From Acidimicrobiaceae bacterium (GTDB lineage: Bacteria > Actinomycetota > Acidimicrobiia > Acidimicrobiales > RAAP-2): a stretch of DNA of 6,357 nt. Where the stretch lies: contig PKWA01000015.1 of assembly GCA_003131665.1 (NCBI GenBank), positions 1 through 6,357 of the forward strand, in the 5' to 3' direction. The notes beneath the pieces are model-generated. The model saw only the letters and a list, made by a program, of their open reading frames with translations. It searched no databases and was not told the origin of the DNA. The position numbers were made by a program, and so were the translations under genes. Below are positions 5,870-6,357 of this stretch, one piece after another. Position 1 is the first letter of the stretch. Each line of letters starts with the position of its first letter.

Positions 5870-6304
5870 GTGTCCCGACTGCAACTCGCCCTCAACGTGT
5901 CGAACCTCGACGAAGCGGTGGCGTTCTACTCCAAGTTCTTCAAGACCGAACCGGCGAAGATCCGTCCGGGCTACGCCAACTTCGCCATCGCCGAGCCACC
6001 ACTGAAGCTCGTGCTCTTCGAGAACCTCGACGCTCCCGGCACAATCAATCACCTCGGCGTCGAAGTCTTTTCCACTGACGAAGTCGTCGGGGCGACGAAG
6101 TATCTCGCCGACCAAGGTTTCACCACCGAGATCGAAGAGCAGACAACGTGCTGTCACGCCGTCCAGAACAAGGTCTGGGTCGACGGGCCCGACGCCTCTC
6201 GCTGGGAGGTCTACACGGTGCTCGCCGACGCACCCACCTCCGAGGTTGCGGGCGATCTCTCGTGTTGCGCAACGGACACGACCTCAAGCACCGCTTGTTG
6301 TTGA
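5870..6304 (+). CDS. arsI: ArsI/CadI-type vicinal-oxygen-chelate metalloenzyme (probable C-As lyase)
   Basis: A 144-residue protein of the glyoxalase/bleomycin-resistance (VOC) fold, starting at GTG. Characterised ArsI proteins are iron-dependent dioxygenases that break the carbon-arsenic bond of trivalent methyl- or aryl-arsenicals. The close relative CadI of mycobacteria is named for cadmium induction. Visible signatures are S-R-L-Q-L-A-L-N-V with Gln5, R-P-G-Y-A-N-F-A-I (32-40), N-H-L-G-V-E-V with His61, the vicinal Cys94-Cys95 in T-T-C-C-H-A-V-Q, K-V-W-V-D-G-P, and W-E-V-Y with Glu113. Gln5, His61 and Glu113 correspond to the metal ligands and Cys94-Cys95 to the arsenical-binding pair of ArsI. 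A tail beyond residue about 121 adds two more pairs, Cys132-133 and Cys143-144, the last ending the protein. The gene is divergent from arsR, behind an operator-flanked promoter, and probably heads an operon. Whether it is an organoarsenical lyase or mainly a cadmium-induced protein cannot be settled from sequence. Confidence 0.92.
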   Translation: MSRLQLALNVSNLDEAVAFYSKFFKTEPAKIRPGYANFAIAEPPLKLVLFENLDAPGTINHLGVEVFSTDEVVGATKYLADQGFTTEIEEQTTCCHAVQNKVWVDGPDASRWEVYTVLADAPTSEVAGDLSCCATDTTSSTACC

Positions 6305-6309
6305 GGGAG
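6303..6309 (+). promoter_or_regulatory. Ribosome binding site of the downstream gene, overlapping the arsI stop
   Basis: GAGGGAG overlaps the last two bases of the arsI TGA and ends six bases before the TTG at 6316. This spacing supports the rare TTG start and suggests translational coupling to arsI. Confidence 0.6.
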
Positions 6310-6315
6310 CGGCCG

Positions 6316-6357
6316 TTGAACCCCACGGACCGCCCCGCTCTGTGGCGACGACTCCTC
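6316..6357 (+). CDS. Start of a third ars-operon gene, possibly an aquaporin-type channel (partial)
   Basis: Only 14 codons are visible before the window ends, beginning with TTG and reading M-N-P-T-D-R-P-A-L-W-R-R-L-L. The frame stays open to the edge and is preceded by a well-spaced GAGGGAG. The P-A-L-W-R-R-L-L opening resembles the cytosolic N-terminus of MIP/aquaporin-family channels that sit next to arsI/cadI in some actinobacterial ars operons, where the first membrane helix follows directly. An arsenite efflux pump is the main alternative. The gene's existence is fairly well supported; its identity is a guess from context and a very short stretch. Confidence 0.5.
   Translation, partial: MNPTDRPALWRRLL

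Noticed and set aside
5637..6005. A 122-codon plus-strand frame spanning arsR, the promoter and the start of arsI
   Set aside because: It crosses both operators and overlaps two well-supported genes in other frames.

Overview
The window looks like chromosomal DNA from a moderately GC-rich actinobacterium. The evidence is the actinobacterial type of ArsR with a vicinal cysteine pair, the divergent ArsI/CadI-type gene, GTG and TTG starts, and a giant exported protein of Fn3 domains plus C-x5-C repeats. I recall that repeat type from environmental actinobacteria. The placement is inference, because no rRNA or tRNA is present.

Positions 1-4911, minus strand: one uninterrupted reading frame of 1637 codons that runs off the left edge. 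It starts at 4911 with a signal peptide, followed by a striking modular ectodomain. There are three blocks of exactly seven repeats of about 52 residues each. Every repeat has an S-V-S/N-C-x5-C-V-A-V-G core, and most end in G-x-W-T/S-W. The first two blocks are each followed by two Fn3 domains, and the third by one before the edge. The blocks are best read as seven-bladed beta-propellers, so the layout is (propeller + 2 Fn3) x 3 with the C-terminus missing. I found no in-frame stop or frameshift. The many shorter plus-strand frames here are antisense shadows.

Positions 4912-5446: a 535-base gap with no gene I can support. It holds small hairpins and a perfect 12-base palindrome.

Positions 5447-6357: an arsenic (or heavy metal) resistance locus. 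A minus-strand ArsR-family repressor is transcribed away from a plus-strand ArsI/CadI-type vicinal-oxygen-chelate metalloenzyme. Between them are two identical perfect inverted repeats, ATTGAC-N4-GTCAAT, with centres 34 bases apart. They are placed so that each overlaps the -35 element of one promoter and the likely start region of the opposing one. A third gene begins with TTG at 6316 directly behind arsI, with its ribosome binding site overlapping the arsI stop. Its 14 visible residues resemble the N-terminus of ars-operon aquaporin-type channels, but that is a tentative call.

Expected logic, from family knowledge: ArsR holds both promoters shut until trivalent arsenic or a similar thiophilic metal binds its cysteines. 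The ArsI-type enzyme and the downstream gene are then expressed, while arsR controls its own level. The giant surface protein appears functionally unrelated to this locus.
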